Part shown: positions 23,113-29,689 of the stretch, piece by piece | Numbering within the stretch: position 1 is the first letter of the stretch | Layout of the letters: the number at the start of each line of letters is the position of its first letter | IMG/VR virus record: IMGVR_UViG_3300034061_002140 | Span: 1-55,366 of that record | Reading direction: 5' to 3' (one strand) | Length of the DNA: 55,366 nt | Source of the DNA: a virus | Made by a program: the position numbers and the translations under genes | Notes under the pieces: model-generated | Database searches by the model: none | What the model saw: only the letters and a program-made list of their open reading frames with translations | What the model was told of the DNA's origin: nothing

Positions 23113-23487
23113 TCACTTGCGCATGGCGTTGGCTGCAGCAATCAAGGCAGCCTGGGCCTGGGGGTCCATCGCGCGGAAGGCCTCGAGCAGCTCCTGCTCG
23201 GACTCCTGCGTCATCTTGTTCATCTGCCAGGGATCACCCGTTCCGTCGATGACCCATTGCGGGTTGCACTGCAGTGCGGCGGCGAGCTTCAGAAGACTGG
23301 GGGCGTTAGGTTTGCGCGAGGCGCCGGTGATCCAGTTGCTGATGGTGGCTTGAGTCAGTTCCATTTTGGCGGCGAGTTCGGTCTGTTTGTAGCCCCTGGC
23401 TTCTATGAGCCAGCGGATCCGTTCGCCTATCGTCGCCGACTTAGCCCACTTTGCAAAAGACCTATCAGATTCGACGGGTTTTTTCAT
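23113..23487 (-). CDS. CI-like XRE-family repressor
   Basis: 124 residues from the ATG at 23487 (an in-frame GTG lies 12 bases upstream). A canonical helix-turn-helix occupies about residues 21-75: GERIRWLIEARGYKQTELAA, then MELTQATISNWITG. The C-terminal ~45 residues are acidic helix (QESEQELLEAFRAM) with no LexA/S24 peptidase Ser-Lys dyad. It is divergent from a Cro-like gene across 116 bp containing TTGTGA/TCACAA sites, so it is the probable lysogeny repressor. Absence of the peptidase domain means induction is unlikely to use RecA-stimulated self-cleavage. Confidence 0.85.
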   Translation of the reverse strand: MKKPVESDRSFAKWAKSATIGERIRWLIEARGYKQTELAAKMELTQATISNWITGASRKPNAPSLLKLAAALQCNPQWVIDGTGDPWQMNKMTQESEQELLEAFRAMDPQAQAALIAAANAMRK

Positions 23488-23537
23488 GCTGCAGATCACT
23501 CTCGTTCTTCATTCGTAGAAACAACGACTTGCCAGAC

Positions 23538-23603
23538 TTCACAAGGCTGATGGTCATGCAGTACACTGCCGACCTCTTTGTGATATTCACAACAAATTCA
23601 CAC
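23538..23603. promoter_or_regulatory. Divergent cI-cro control region with TTGTGA-TAT-TCACAA operator
   Basis: A perfect dyad TTGTGA-N3-TCACAA occupies 23578-23592. A half-site TTCACAA lies at 23538-23544 and another TTCACA just before the Cro ATG. A rightward promoter could use TTCACA (23538) and TACACT (23562-23567) with an 18-bp spacer, so repressor binding would overlap its -35 or the start region. No clear ribosome-binding site precedes the Cro start. Confidence 0.6.
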
Positions 23604-23831
23604 ATGCACGTCGATCAAGTCATCCATTTTTGGGGCACCCAGGTCGCGGCGGCGGCTGCGATTGGAGTCACGCAACCCACGATCAGCATGTGGCGCGCAC
23701 GCGGCGCTGTACCGCGTCTGCAGCAGCTACGCATAGAGCACCTCTCAGGCGGACGCCTCAAGGCAGACAAAGCCATCCTGGGCCGTAAGCCAGTTGCTCG
23801 AAATTCTAGTCGCAAAGTATCACGCGCTTGA
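23604..23831 (+). CDS. Cro/YdaS-like antirepressor
   Basis: 75 residues. MHVDQVIHFWGTQVAAAAAI, then GVTQPTISMWRARGAVPRLQQ is the short helix-turn-helix of the Cro/YdaS type, with the recognition helix around residues 23-33. A basic tail follows (RKPVARNSSRKVS). It is divergent from the CI-like gene and its stop lies in another operator-like element (23818-23833). It would compete with CI for the shared operators and favour lytic growth. The start lacks a Shine-Dalgarno sequence. Confidence 0.8.
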   Translation: MHVDQVIHFWGTQVAAAAAIGVTQPTISMWRARGAVPRLQQLRIEHLSGGRLKADKAILGRKPVARNSSRKVSRA

Positions 23832-23870
23832 TACCAGGCGCAATTGAGCTTGCGCAAGTATCACAATGCC
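23818..23870 (+). promoter_or_regulatory. Operator/promoter region before the primase-helicase gene
   Basis: A degenerate dyad TATCAC-GCGC-TTGATA (23818-23833) overlaps the Cro stop, and TATCACAATGCC (23859-23870) follows, with CATATT/ATATTT just downstream as a -10 and TTGCGC about 15-16 bp upstream as a -35. It matches the common promoter/operator theme of this genome. It probably contributes to rightward transcription of the replication gene; the remaining ~100 bp to 23978 show no gene. Confidence 0.45.
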
Positions 23871-23977
23871 CATATTTGACCCGGCACAGGCGGCCACCTG
23901 AGGGCGTGGGCTTCGCGGCTTCACCACACTCGCGCCGGGTCAACCTACATCTGTGAACCGCTGGAAACGAAGCCGGA

Positions 23978-25987
23978 ATGATGACCACATCCGAGGTGTC
24001 TAGCTCACCAGGCGCCGTTGCCAACAGCGATTTCCTTCGCGAGTTGCTGCAGGCCGCTCCCAACGGCAGCGCCGTCTGGGTCAATGCGTTCATCGGCAAC
24101 CCCAACGGGTCCGACGCCAGTTGGCAGGGCAAGCCCTACAACGCGGCCACGATGGTTCAGGAGGTCGACTCCTGGTCACGCCAGAACACCTACTTCTCGG
24201 TCGCCGCCATGCGGCGCGACTCGGACGGCGAGCTGCACCGGCGCAAGTCTCACTTCGCTAAGCTGCTGGCCCTGGTGGCCGACGACGTCGAGCCGGCAGA
24301 TCTGCAGGGCACGCCAAGCTGGGGCATCGAGACCAGCCCCAACAAGCGACAGATCGGCATTTTGCTGGACAGGTCGGACCCGGACTGCAGCAACCTGGAC
24401 TTGGTCACCCGCGTCGTCACCGCGATGGCCGAGAAGGGCCTGATCAAGGCCGACAGGTCTGGCAACAACGCGGTGCGCTACGTGCGCCTGCCCACGGGGC
24501 AGAACCAGAAGCCACGCGACTCGGGCGCCTGGCAGGTGCAGGTCGAGTACTGGAACCCGGCGAACCGCTACAGCCTCGAGGACGCGGTCGGCATCTTCGG
24601 GCTGGACCTGGACGAGCTGCGCCAGCAAGCGGCCGAGCACCGGCCCACCAGCACCATGGTCGAGGGCGAGCAGGACGAGCGCCTGCGCGTGCTCACCGGC
24701 AACATCCTGCGCGGCGAGGCGCTGCACGACTCCATCAATGTGATGGCGGCCAGCCTGGTGGCCTCGGGCGCCAAGGGCGGTGCGGTGGTCAACATCCTGC
24801 GCGCCATGATGGAGTCGAGCTCCGCGGCCAGAGACGACCGGTGGGCGCAGCGCTACCAGGACATCCCACGCAGCGTGGCCACCGCGGAGCAGAAGTTCCG
24901 CCTGCCGCCGCCACCTGTGGCCCAGGTGGTCGACCCCGAGACGGGTGAGCTCATCGATCAGCCGATCTTCACCCCCGTCTGGCAGCTCCTGTCTGACATC
25001 AAGCAGATCAAGTGGGTCATCGAGGGCTACCTCGAGCAGGACGCGCTGGCCATGGTGTTCGGGCCATCAGGCGTGGGCAAGAGCTTCGTCGTGGTCGACT
25101 GGGCCTGCTGCGTGGCCACGGGCACACCCTGGCACGGCAACGCGGTGGAGCCAGGCGCGGTGTTCTACATCGCGGGCGAGGGCCACAACGGACTGACCCG
25201 GCGCTTCGCGGGCTGGAGCAAGGCCCGCGGGAAGGCCATCACCAAGGACACCCCGCTCTTCAAGAGCAACCACGCCATCTTGCTGCTGAACCAGGCCGAG
25301 GCGGACAAGCTGGCCGCAGAGATCGAGCGCATGGCGGCCGCCACCGGCCAGGCCCCGCGACTGATCATGGTCGACACCCTGGCGCGCAACTTCGGCCCCG
25401 GCGACGAGAACAAGCAGGAAGACGCCAACGCATTCATCGCGGCCGTCGACCGGCTGCGGCGTCAATGGAACTGCACGATCATCATCGTCCACCACTCTGG
25501 ACACGACATGGACCGCGCCCGCGGCTCGAGCGTGTTCAAGGCCGCCATGGACCAGGAGATCGCGATCAAGGGCGGCAACGGCAAGCTGGAGGTCATCTGC
25601 ACCAAGATGAAGGACGCCGAGGCGCCGGCAGCCCGTGCCTTCAGGATCGTCCAGATGGGACTGGGGTTCCGCGACGACGCAGACGTCGAGATCCTCGGCG
25701 CAGCCCTGGAAGTCGACGGCAACCCGCTCGAGTTCAAGGTCGGCACCACCACCGCTGGCCAGCCCGTCACCGCCCTGCAGGTCGTCAAGGCGATCTACCC
25801 GCAGTGGCCAGGCACCCCCGGCCTGTGCTCCATCCTGGGCTGCTCCGAGCGCTCCATCAGCCGCCTCATGAAGGCCATGGGGGACAACGGCCTGGCTGTC
25901 AGATCCAAGTCAGGAAAGGGCTGGGAAGCGTCCGAAAAGGCGGTCAACGAGCTGTCCATGACGGGAGCGCTGCTGCTTAAAAATTAA
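23978..25987 (+). CDS. Replication protein: RepB-like primase plus RepA/DnaB-type AAA helicase
   Basis: 669 residues. The N-terminal third resembles RepB-like/primase-polymerase domains: LALVADDVEP (Asp102, Asp103), then NNAVRYVRLPTG near 169. An AAA_25/RepA-like helicase follows with Walker A FGPSGVGKS (362-369), Walker B LIMVDTLARN (about 463-472) and IIVHHSGHDMDRARGS (about 502-517). The C-terminus has a winged helix-like segment (LGCSERSISRLMKAMG). It probably starts and drives phage replication at the repeat-rich region just downstream. The start is ATGATG with a weak ribosome-binding site. Confidence 0.85.
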   Translation: MMTTSEVSSSPGAVANSDFLRELLQAAPNGSAVWVNAFIGNPNGSDASWQGKPYNAATMVQEVDSWSRQNTYFSVAAMRRDSDGELHRRKSHFAKLLALVADDVEPADLQGTPSWGIETSPNKRQIGILLDRSDPDCSNLDLVTRVVTAMAEKGLIKADRSGNNAVRYVRLPTGQNQKPRDSGAWQVQVEYWNPANRYSLEDAVGIFGLDLDELRQQAAEHRPTSTMVEGEQDERLRVLTGNILRGEALHDSINVMAASLVASGAKGGAVVNILRAMMESSSAARDDRWAQRYQDIPRSVATAEQKFRLPPPPVAQVVDPETGELIDQPIFTPVWQLLSDIKQIKWVIEGYLEQDALAMVFGPSGVGKSFVVVDWACCVATGTPWHGNAVEPGAVFYIAGEGHNGLTRRFAGWSKARGKAITKDTPLFKSNHAILLLNQAEADKLAAEIERMAAATGQAPRLIMVDTLARNFGPGDENKQEDANAFIAAVDRLRRQWNCTIIIVHHSGHDMDRARGSSVFKAAMDQEIAIKGGNGKLEVICTKMKDAEAPAARAFRIVQMGLGFRDDADVEILGAALEVDGNPLEFKVGTTTAGQPVTALQVVKAIYPQWPGTPGLCSILGCSERSISRLMKAMGDNGLAVRSKSGKGWEASEKAVNELSMTGALLLKN

Positions 25988-25994
25988 GCAAATC

Positions 25995-26220
25995 ATCTCG
26001 CCAATGTCTTGGCGAGATGTGATATTTCGATCTCGCCAGCGTCTTGGCGAGACGTGGCGAGACGAGGAAAAAATGAACGTAAGTGCTTGTCAGCAAACAC
26101 AAATCATCTCGCCAGCTCTTTGGCGAGATGTTGGCGGGATCATCTCGCCAACTCGCCACACCCTTAAGGGGTGGCGAGATGTTGGCGGGCAGGCCTTTTG
26201 AGCCCGCCAAACTGCTCAAA
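25995..26220. repeat. Inverted-repeat cluster ATCTCGCCA / TGGCGAGAT: candidate replication origin
   Basis: Three perfect or near-perfect dyads share one layout, ATCTCGCCA-N6-TGGCGAGA(T/C): 25995-26018, 26030-26053 and 26106-26129. Extra half-sites lie at 26055-26063, 26142-26150, 26151-26159, 26172-26180, and GC-richer variants TTGGCGGGC at 26131, 26182 and (inverted) 26212. A palindrome CCCTTAAGGG sits at 26161. The 281-bp gap holds no convincing gene and follows the replication gene, as iterons in origins often do. Binding by the replication protein is inferred. Confidence 0.65.
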
Positions 26221-26268
26221 AATGAGGCAACTCAAGGTCTGACCGGAAATAGGTTAGCAGTCACTAAC

Positions 26269-26712
26269 ATGACCCAGACGATTACCCTTGAACTGCCGTA
26301 TCCGCCCACCGGCAATCACGCAACGAAGCACACCCGCACCGGCGGGCACTACAAGACGGCCGAGACCGTGGCGTATCGGGCCGCTGTGCTGCGATTGCTG
26401 GCCGGGATGGGGCTGGGTAAGGGTATGGCCAGAAAATCGATCCTGGGGCCTCTGGCGGGTCCGTTGAAGGCGTCTTGGGTCATCGCCCCACCCGACCACC
26501 GGGCCAGAGACCTCGACAACGTGCGCAAGGAAGCAGCCGATGCGCTCACCCTGGCCGGCCTGTGGGTCGACGACTCGTGCAAGGTGCTCCGCCAGGAGAC
26601 CTTCGAGTGGGTGCCGCCCGAGCCGGGCGGGAAGGTGCTGCTGACGGTCGAAACGCTGAGCAACTGTACAGGCGTACAGTCTGGGATTTATGACTGCAAA
26701 AAACGTGCCTGA
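26269..26712 (+). CDS. rusA: RusA-like Holliday junction resolvase
   Basis: 147 residues from the ATG at 26269. The N-terminus ITLELPYPPTGNHATKH is typical of RusA. The catalytic acidic residues are DLDNVRKEAADAL (Asp81, Asp83) and LWVDDSC (Asp101/102), in the spacing of the family. It cuts four-way junctions arising from recombination or replication, helping to process concatemers before packaging. It overlaps the next gene by 23 bp. Longer in-frame extensions into the repeat region are unlikely. Confidence 0.9.
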   Translation: MTQTITLELPYPPTGNHATKHTRTGGHYKTAETVAYRAAVLRLLAGMGLGKGMARKSILGPLAGPLKASWVIAPPDHRARDLDNVRKEAADALTLAGLWVDDSCKVLRQETFEWVPPEPGGKVLLTVETLSNCTGVQSGIYDCKKRA

Positions 26713-27043
26713 TTGGGTCAACGAGTTGCTGCAGGTCTGGGCCGGCGGCGATTGGGGGCAGGCCAGACGGGATCTGGGCTACCCGAGCGTGTCGCCAATG
26801 TTCCGCGGCGTGGCCGACTCGGCCGAGGAACTCGAGGTCACCGGCTACAGCCCGCTGGAGGTGCGGGCGGTGCAGGCTGCGGTGGACTGGCTGCACGTCG
26901 TGCATGAGCCGCACTGGCGGGCGCTGACCCGCAGATGGCGCCCGTGGCTGCGAGACAGCCTGGCGGCCAGCCCGGACGAAGACCGACTGGTGCGCGAGGC
27001 CGCGCAGATGATCGCCGCCTATGTTGACAAAACTCTGGGGTGA
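26690..27043 (+). CDS. Possible Q-type late antiterminator (unproven)
   Basis: 117 residues. VNELLQVWAGGDWGQARRDL, then GYPSVSPMFRG and EVRAVQAAVDWLHVVHEPHW is reminiscent of small phage Q-like antitermination proteins: a W and GYPS...MFR start, then a helical region with AV..L. The resemblance is by eye only. It sits directly after RusA, the usual place of Q-type regulators, and upstream of late genes with promoter-terminator pairs. It is mostly helical and basic in its centre (LTRRWRPWLRD). It could alternatively be another small regulator. Confidence 0.4.
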   Translation: MTAKNVPDWVNELLQVWAGGDWGQARRDLGYPSVSPMFRGVADSAEELEVTGYSPLEVRAVQAAVDWLHVVHEPHWRALTRRWRPWLRDSLAASPDEDRLVREAAQMIAAYVDKTLG

Positions 27044-27064
27044 TTGGCTGGCGCCGGCATATAG

Positions 27065-27077
27065 GCATTGTGATAAT
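27065..27077 (+). promoter_or_regulatory. Extended -10 promoter/operator GCATTGTGATAAT
   Basis: TGT followed by GATAAT (27072-27077) is a reasonable extended -10 element. The overlapping GCATTGTGATA is the recurring half-site of this phage. No good -35 is seen 17 bp upstream. It lies in the 63-bp gap before the run of nine short genes beginning at 27107. Confidence 0.4.
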
Positions 27078-27106
27078 CGGGACTTCATCAACTCATGGAG
27101 ACGACC

Positions 27107-27295
27107 ATGATTTTTTGGCGCAACTTGTTTCGCACACCGTCGCCCGAGATGCTCGCCGCACGCGAGCTCGATCAGGCCCGTCGCTCGCTGCTGGAGGCTC
27201 ACTCCGCGGCCGAGTACGCCGACAGCATGATCTCCTACCACCAGGCGCGCATCGAGCGGCTGAACGAGTTCCTGGCGCAGGAGCGCGCATCGTGA
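27107..27295 (+). CDS. Small helical phage protein (62 aa)
   Basis: 62 residues starting MIFWRNLFRTPSPEMLAARE, then a long helix (LDQARRSLLEAHSAAEYADS and a YHQARIERLNEFLAQE tail). GGAG lies 6 bases before this ATG; another ATG at 27095 is less well placed. The stop overlaps the GTG of the next gene. The amphipathic start and long coiled helix could associate with membrane or with partner proteins. No function known. Confidence 0.65.
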   Translation: MIFWRNLFRTPSPEMLAARELDQARRSLLEAHSAAEYADSMISYHQARIERLNEFLAQERAS

Positions 27296-27495
27296 GGCCG
27301 GGCTGCAATGGACCGTGCCAGCAGGGCAGGGTGAGTTGCCCGACGCCGGAGGCGTGCGAGGTTGATGCTGAAGAGCCCAGCTTCTACGGCCGCGAGCACT
27401 GGCGCGAGGTGCTGACCGATGCGGCGCTGACGGCCTGCGTCGCAGCTTTGGTGATGTTGGCGGCCGTGGTGGTGGTCTCGAGGTGCGCGGCATGA
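27292..27495 (+). CDS. Cysteine-rich protein with C-terminal membrane span (67 aa)
   Basis: 67 residues from a GTG at 27292 overlapping the previous stop. The N-terminus has a cysteine cluster (CNGPCQQGRVSCPTPEAC) and the C-terminus a hydrophobic helix (ALTACVAALVMLAAVVVVS), so the cysteine-rich part could face either side of the inner membrane. Small proteins of this type are common in phages of this group, without assigned roles. Confidence 0.65.
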   Translation: MRPGCNGPCQQGRVSCPTPEACEVDAEEPSFYGREHWREVLTDAALTACVAALVMLAAVVVVSRCAA

Positions 27496-27692
27496 CCGTC
27501 AAGCTCACCAGCGACCGCAGTGCAGCAGTCGACCAGGAGTACTTCTGGCGCCCGATGCAGACCTGCCCGGTGAGCACCAAGGTCCAGCTCCTGGGCCGTG
27601 GTGGCGTGGCCGTCTACGGCGCCTGGGACGGCAAGTCCGACTGGTGGCGCGGCTGGGCACCCTTGCCCAAGCGACCGGAGGGCATGCAGTGA
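27492..27692 (+). CDS. Small protein with DUF551-like pattern (66 aa)
   Basis: 66 residues. FWRPMQTCPVSTKVQLLGRG, then AVYGAWDGKSDWWRGWAPLPKRP resembles DUF551-type phage proteins, where a tryptophan-rich turn precedes a WAPLP ending. The match is by eye. Overlaps its upstream and downstream neighbours by 4 bp each. Function unknown. Confidence 0.6.
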   Translation: MTVKLTSDRSAAVDQEYFWRPMQTCPVSTKVQLLGRGGVAVYGAWDGKSDWWRGWAPLPKRPEGMQ

Positions 27693-27835
27693 AGCGCGAC
27701 GACCGCAACCCGCCCGACAGCACGCGCCGCCGCTGCAGCAAGTGCCAGCAGAACCGTCCGTCTTTTGGCGGCAGGACCAACAAGATCACCAGGCTGTGGC
27801 GCTGCGTCACCTGCCTGTCCGAAGTCAAGCCATGA
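27689..27835 (+). CDS. Zinc-ribbon mini-protein (48 aa), paralogue of the 28400 gene
   Basis: 48 residues from GTG at 27689. RRCSKCQQNRPSFGGRTN, then ITRLWRCVTCLSEVKP forms two CxxC pairs, a zinc ribbon, separated by 20 residues. The 28400 gene shows the same arrangement with LRLWRCAACTDK, so the two look like duplicated domains. Such mini zinc ribbons often bind nucleic acid or protein partners. Confidence 0.65.
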   Translation: MKRDDRNPPDSTRRRCSKCQQNRPSFGGRTNKITRLWRCVTCLSEVKP

Positions 27836-28170
27836 AGCCTTCATTCGCGGAGATCCGCGGCGTGCTGGAGTGCTGCGGACCCCTCACCATGAGGGAGGTC
27901 GCGCAGTTCTTCCCCGACGTCGACTACCGCCGCATCTCCTGCTTCCTGACCGCCATGCGCCTGACCGTCGTGACCAAGCAGGTCTACATCCAGTCCTGGA
28001 CGATGGAAGGCATCGGACGGCCATACCCGCGCCCGGTCTACGCGCTGGGCAACAAGCCCGACGCACGCAAGCCCAAGCCGATGAACAACGCCGAGCGCCA
28101 GCGCCGCGCACGCGCCAGGCTCAAGCCGCCAGCGCTGCCCAACAGCGTGTTCGCCTGGAGGCCTGCATGA
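27832..28170 (+). CDS. Probable winged-helix DNA-binding protein (112 aa)
   Basis: 112 residues. FAEIRGVLECCGPLTMREVA, then FFPDVDYRRISCFLTAMRL suggests a winged-helix domain in the first 75 residues. A basic C-terminus (NNAERQRRARARLKPPALP) could bind DNA or RNA. It overlaps both neighbours by 4 bp. The neighbour at 28167 also has a winged-helix look, so this is a small regulatory gene pair within the cluster. No target is known. Confidence 0.6.
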   Translation: MKPSFAEIRGVLECCGPLTMREVAQFFPDVDYRRISCFLTAMRLTVVTKQVYIQSWTMEGIGRPYPRPVYALGNKPDARKPKPMNNAERQRRARARLKPPALPNSVFAWRPA

Positions 28171-28403
28171 GCATCGTCACACCCGTGTGCGTGTTCTTCG
28201 CCACCAACCCTGACGAGGAGCTGACCAGCGAGGACATCGGCATCAAGTGGGGCGTCGACCCGAACAACGTCGGCAAGTCGCTGCGCTACGCCGAGCACAA
28301 GGGCTGGGTGCAGTCGACCAAGAAGCCCAACCCCTCAAGGCCCAGCAAGCAGATCCTGTTCTACACCGCAGGCCCGCGCCTGCTCAAGGAGATCGGTCAA
28401 TGA
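28167..28403 (+). CDS. Probable winged-helix protein (78 aa)
   Basis: 78 residues. DEELTSEDIGIKWGVDPNNV, then LRYAEHKGWVQSTKK is a compact helix-turn-helix followed by a wing. ATGA overlaps both ends couple it with its neighbours. It could repress or activate phage or host genes; nothing in the sequence says which. Confidence 0.55.
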   Translation: MSIVTPVCVFFATNPDEELTSEDIGIKWGVDPNNVGKSLRYAEHKGWVQSTKKPNPSRPSKQILFYTAGPRLLKEIGQ

Positions 28404-28588
28404 CCATCTACAGCAACGTCAAAGACACCACGATGCGCCAGCCTGCGGGCAGCTCCGGGCTGGCCTTTCGCAAGTCGTGCTCGGCCTGCGGCCAGCACAA
28501 GGAGATCCGCGGCGGTTCGATCTTTAGCCGACTGCGCCTGTGGCGCTGCGCGGCCTGCACCGACAAGTCGAGGAGCAAAGATGAGTGA
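28400..28588 (+). CDS. Zinc-ribbon small protein (62 aa)
   Basis: 62 residues. CSACGQHKEIRGGSIFSRLR, then LWRCAACTDKSRSKDE gives two CxxC pairs like those of the 27689 gene. The N-terminal 25 residues are polar and unstructured (NVKDTTMRQPAGSSGLAF). Possible nucleic-acid or host-factor binding protein. It overlaps the next gene by 8 bp. Confidence 0.6.
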   Translation: MTIYSNVKDTTMRQPAGSSGLAFRKSCSACGQHKEIRGGSIFSRLRLWRCAACTDKSRSKDE

Positions 28589-28805
28589 CTTGAGAACCGC
28601 CGCCCAGAAGATGCTGCGGGACATTGAGGATGGCCTGCCATTTGAGCATCTGGACGACGTGTCGGCGCCATTGTTGCGCGCCGCGCTGGCGCATCCCGAG
28701 CGCCACCTCACCGACGAGGTCATCGCCGACCTCTGGCACCAAAACGGCGGCTTCCACCACCACTTCGCCAGGCACATCGAGCGATGGCTCAAGGGCGGCG
28801 CATGA
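28581..28805 (+). CDS. Hypothetical phage protein (74 aa)
   Basis: 74 residues, mainly helical: LRTAAQKMLRDIEDGLPFEH, then LRAALAHPERHLTDEVIADL and a histidine-rich end (HQNGGFHHHFARHIERW). Many histidines near the C-terminus could bind metal. Unknown family. Confidence 0.6.
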   Translation: MSDLRTAAQKMLRDIEDGLPFEHLDDVSAPLLRAALAHPERHLTDEVIADLWHQNGGFHHHFARHIERWLKGGA

Positions 28806-29071
28806 AAGAACTCCGCATCCGCGACGTCCGCACGACGGACAGGGAGCGCGAGAAGATGCGCAACCAGATGCGCAGACGCCGCGCCAAACACGGCTGGACC
28901 TCCCTGCAGGTCGACCTGGACATCGACGCCGCAGCCTGCCTGCTCTACCTGCAAAAGCAGTGGGGCTTCCCCTCCAGGCGCGCCGCAGTGCAGGTCTCGC
29001 TGCAGTACCTCGCCAAGCAGACCCGCCTCGGTCTCAGGGAGATCAAGCTGGGATTCGACCCAGAGGATTGA
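28802..29071 (+). CDS. Hypothetical phage protein (89 aa), upstream of late promoter
   Basis: 89 residues. A basic N-terminal half (TTDREREKMRNQMRRRRAKH) precedes a helical domain (LDIDAAACLLYLQKQWGFPS, RAAVQVSLQYLAKQ) resembling a ribbon-helix-helix-like or small DNA-binding protein. Its last bases overlap the promoter at 29068, so it is the last gene before the late leader. Function unknown. Confidence 0.6.
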   Translation: MKELRIRDVRTTDREREKMRNQMRRRRAKHGWTSLQVDLDIDAAACLLYLQKQWGFPSRRAAVQVSLQYLAKQTRLGLREIKLGFDPED

Positions 29072-29095
29072 CAGCAAGTATGTCAATGCTATAGT
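29068..29095 (+). promoter_or_regulatory. Late promoter A (TTGACA-16-TATAGT)
   Basis: TTGACA (29068-29073) and TATAGT (29090-29095) are 16 bp apart, and the spacer ends in GTCAATGC, matching promoter B at 37269. It starts inside the end of the 28802 gene and points to terS. A terminator-like hairpin follows about 34 bp after the -10 (29129), so reading through would need antitermination or leakiness. Confidence 0.75.
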
Positions 29096-29128
29096 CCCCG
29101 CCGGGGCAGTCCGTCCCACCGATTCCAA

Positions 29129-29150
29129 GCCCGCCACCCGGCGGGCTTTT
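29129..29150 (+). terminator. Terminator-like hairpin in leader A
   Basis: GCCCGCC (29129-29135) and GGCGGGC (29140-29146) form a perfect 7-bp stem with loop ACCC, followed by four T, about 30-50 nt downstream of the expected start site. The same stem and loop sizes occur at 37354 and 48241. The space to the terS start at 29225 otherwise holds no gene. Confidence 0.7.
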
Positions 29151-29224
29151 CACTTTTGGGCCCGGCCAACCTGAGCCGGTGTCCGTCTCCCATCGAGGAG
29201 GGGCGGCTCGGGCCCATCTACGTT

Positions 29225-29689
29225 ATGACTGAGACGCCAAAGAAGTTCACCGGCAAGCCCCACGGCAAGTGGGGAAAGCTCGACGCAGCCCTGCGGCCGC
29301 ACGTCGATGCCATGCTGGCCCTCTACATCGAGGGCATGTCCATGCGCCAGATCGTCGAGCAGCTCCAGCTCAACGTGACGGCCTCCTCGGCCCGCAACTA
29401 CCTGAGCATCCACCACCCCGAGGACTACGACCGGGCGATGATCGAGCGCGCCCACGAGATGGTCGAGCGCAACGCCGAGGACGCCTCCATTGCCTCAGCC
29501 AACGGTGACTCATCCGGCCTGAAGACCGCCATCGAGACCCGCTTCAAGCTGGCCGCGCTGTATGCGCCAGACACGTATGGGGACCGCAAGCGGGTGGAGC
29601 TCACCGGCAAGGACGGCGGGTCCATCAAGCTCGAGGCGCTGTCCGATGACGCGCTGCTGAAGATCGCCGCCCAGGGGGCCGCCGAGTGA
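29225..29689 (+). CDS. terS: Small terminase subunit (TerS)
   Basis: 154 residues from the ATG at 29225. The N-terminal half carries a helix-turn-helix-like DNA-binding region (GMSMRQIVEQLQLNVTASSA), then a helical centre (ERAHEMVERNAEDASIASAN) and a C-terminal LTGKDGGSIKLEALSDDALL tail typical of small terminases. It directly precedes TerL and shares a GTGA overlap with it. It would recognise phage DNA (pac or cos) and start packaging. Confidence 0.8.
   Translation: MTETPKKFTGKPHGKWGKLDAALRPHVDAMLALYIEGMSMRQIVEQLQLNVTASSARNYLSIHHPEDYDRAMIERAHEMVERNAEDASIASANGDSSGLKTAIETRFKLAALYAPDTYGDRKRVELTGKDGGSIKLEALSDDALLKIAAQGAAE

Noticed and set aside
23806-24132. Reverse frame across the gap before the primase-helicase gene
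   Set aside because: It overlaps the Cro 3' end, operator sites and the start of the replication gene, and the product has no recognisable pattern.
26004-26201. Short forward frame inside the candidate origin
   Set aside because: The codons are produced by the DNA repeats (repeated WRDV-like peptides) and there is no convincing start; the stretch is better explained as protein-binding dyads.
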